Below are positions 21,409 through 21,786 of a stretch of 21,786 bases of DNA, in pieces; positions within the stretch are counted from its first letter, which is position 1, and the number at the start of each line of letters is the position of its first letter. The DNA is from Candidatus Nomurabacteria bacterium. GTDB lineage: Bacteria; Patescibacteriota; Minisyncoccia; Phycocordibacterales; PALSA-1337. Location: contig CALRCS010000004.1 of the NCBI GenBank assembly GCA_943354625.1, positions 1-21,786 of the forward strand. The letters run 5' to 3'. Below the pieces are notes generated by a model. That model saw only the letters and a list, made by a program, of their open reading frames with translations. It ran no database searches and was not told where the DNA came from. Both the position numbers and the translations under genes were made by a program.

Positions 21409-21709
21409 CCCACGAAACGCATGCGGAATTTTGGCGGATTTTTTCATACAGAATACCCGCCTGCCCGCTCACTTTTCTTCCAGAAAGGAGGAGGTTCGAG
21501 CCGAAGCTTTCTTCGGCTGCGACCTTTTTCTTGAAAAGGTCGCTATCCTGTGCGACTACGGCCATATCTCTGGCTGTATATACCCATTTTCTCATTGGTT
21601 CGAGCCAGCCCCTACGCGTTTGCGGAAGAGAGGTGATTTGTGGCATAATACCCAATTTGCGTGGCATGAAATGACACTTCTGTGGCTTGGTTAAGAGATA
21701 TTTCTATGG
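21409..21709. repeat. GC-rich hairpin tail after tRNA-Arg(TCT), no gene
   Basis: About 300 bases without a gene I can support; the overlapping open frames on both strands run into the tRNA or have no family features. It contains two adjoining perfect hairpins, AGCCGAAG-CTTT-CTTCGGCT (21499-21518) and GCGACCTTTT-TCTTG-AAAAGGTCGC (21519-21543), and two copies of GGTTCGAGCC (21493-21502 and 21597-21606), a sequence like a tRNA T-loop. It is clearly richer in GC than the operon before it. Confidence 0.6.
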
Positions 21710-21733
21710 TTTTGTACTTGCATGAGTACAAAA
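21710..21733 (+). promoter_or_regulatory. Perfect hairpin around the start codon of the last gene
   Basis: TTTTGTACT-TGCATG-AGTACAAAA: a 9-bp perfect inverted repeat whose 6-base loop contains the ATG (21722-21724) of the next reading frame. In RNA it would hide the codons after the start. Confidence 0.55.
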
Positions 21734-21786
21734 ACAAAGAAATGTCCCTTATGTGGAGGTAGTAGAGTAGTTAAAAGAGGTATACA
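21722..21786 (+). CDS. N-terminus of a zinc-ribbon protein, possibly a transposase (partial)
   Basis: Only 21 codons are in the window. They begin MSTKTKKCPLCGGSRVVKRG, a C-x2-C knuckle followed by VVKRG, which is the usual N-terminal zinc ribbon of several transposase families (for example IS1595- or ISL3-like). The family cannot be fixed without the rest. The start codon lies in the loop of a perfect hairpin, a setting seen in transposase genes protected from read-through translation. Confidence 0.45.
   Translation, partial: MSTKTKKCPLCGGSRVVKRGI

Noticed and set aside
21371..21667. 98-codon minus-strand frame over tRNA-Arg and its tail
   Set aside because: Its end (WVPSRGIEPRITA) is the antisense of the tRNA, a well-known false translation; no family features.

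Overview
The window looks like the chromosome of a Candidate Phyla Radiation (Patescibacteria, Parcubacteria-like) bacterium. It is AT-rich, tightly packed and has many convergent gene ends that overlap by 8-16 bases. Several proteins are of types common in that group: a short HolA, a DUF5666 exported protein, a zeta-toxin-like kinase, an RDD/pilin-like fusion, and PilM-PilN-PilO without a visible secretin. The genes end with TAA, TAG and TGA (trmH-like ends in TGA), so the standard bacterial code fits and the UGA=Gly code of Gracilibacteria/SR1 does not. The lineage is an inference from gene content; no rRNA is present.

Layout, 1-5200: the GC-rich 3' end of an unrecognised gene with a strong terminator; holA; an RDD-pilin-like membrane protein facing it; a class IV aminotransferase (ilvE-like); a histidine phosphatase; a zeta-toxin-like kinase gene broken by two in-frame stops and followed by a small overlapping gene; tRNA-Lys(TTT) with an odd 3' tail; a DoxX-like membrane protein. 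5200-10400: SpoU/TrmH methyltransferase, mutM, a secreted amidase with a peptidoglycan-binding domain, a MurE-like ligase without its usual N-terminal domain, ruvA, rpsT, a candidate structured small RNA with its own terminator, and a DUF1653 protein.

10400-16800: tRNA-Arg(GCG) with another odd tail, then a leftward cluster (4-TM protein, SIS-domain protein, VirD4/TraD-like ATPase, 2-TM protein), a DUF5666 exported protein, and a decayed gene with a homopolymer frameshift. 16800-21786: tRNA-Ser(TGA), an HNH endonuclease, and a rightward run ruvX - tRNA-binding protein - DedA - pilM - pilN - pilO - small membrane protein, then tRNA-Arg(TCT), a GC-rich hairpin-filled tail, and the first codons of a zinc-ribbon protein that may be a transposase.

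Functionally the window mixes DNA replication and repair (holA, mutM, ruvA, ruvX), cell-wall growth and turnover (MurE-like, amidase), translation (rpsT, tRNAs, tRNA-binding protein, rRNA/tRNA methylase) and surface/DNA-transfer machinery (PilMNO, pilin-like fusion, VirD4-like ATPase). Two cross-cutting signals stand out. First, at seven genes a -10-like hexamer ends only 6-7 bases before the start codon, and Shine-Dalgarno sequences are almost absent, which suggests leaderless transcripts. Second, three of the four tRNA genes are followed by GC-rich, hairpin-rich tails, two of which carry reverse-complement copies of the tRNA's own T-arm.
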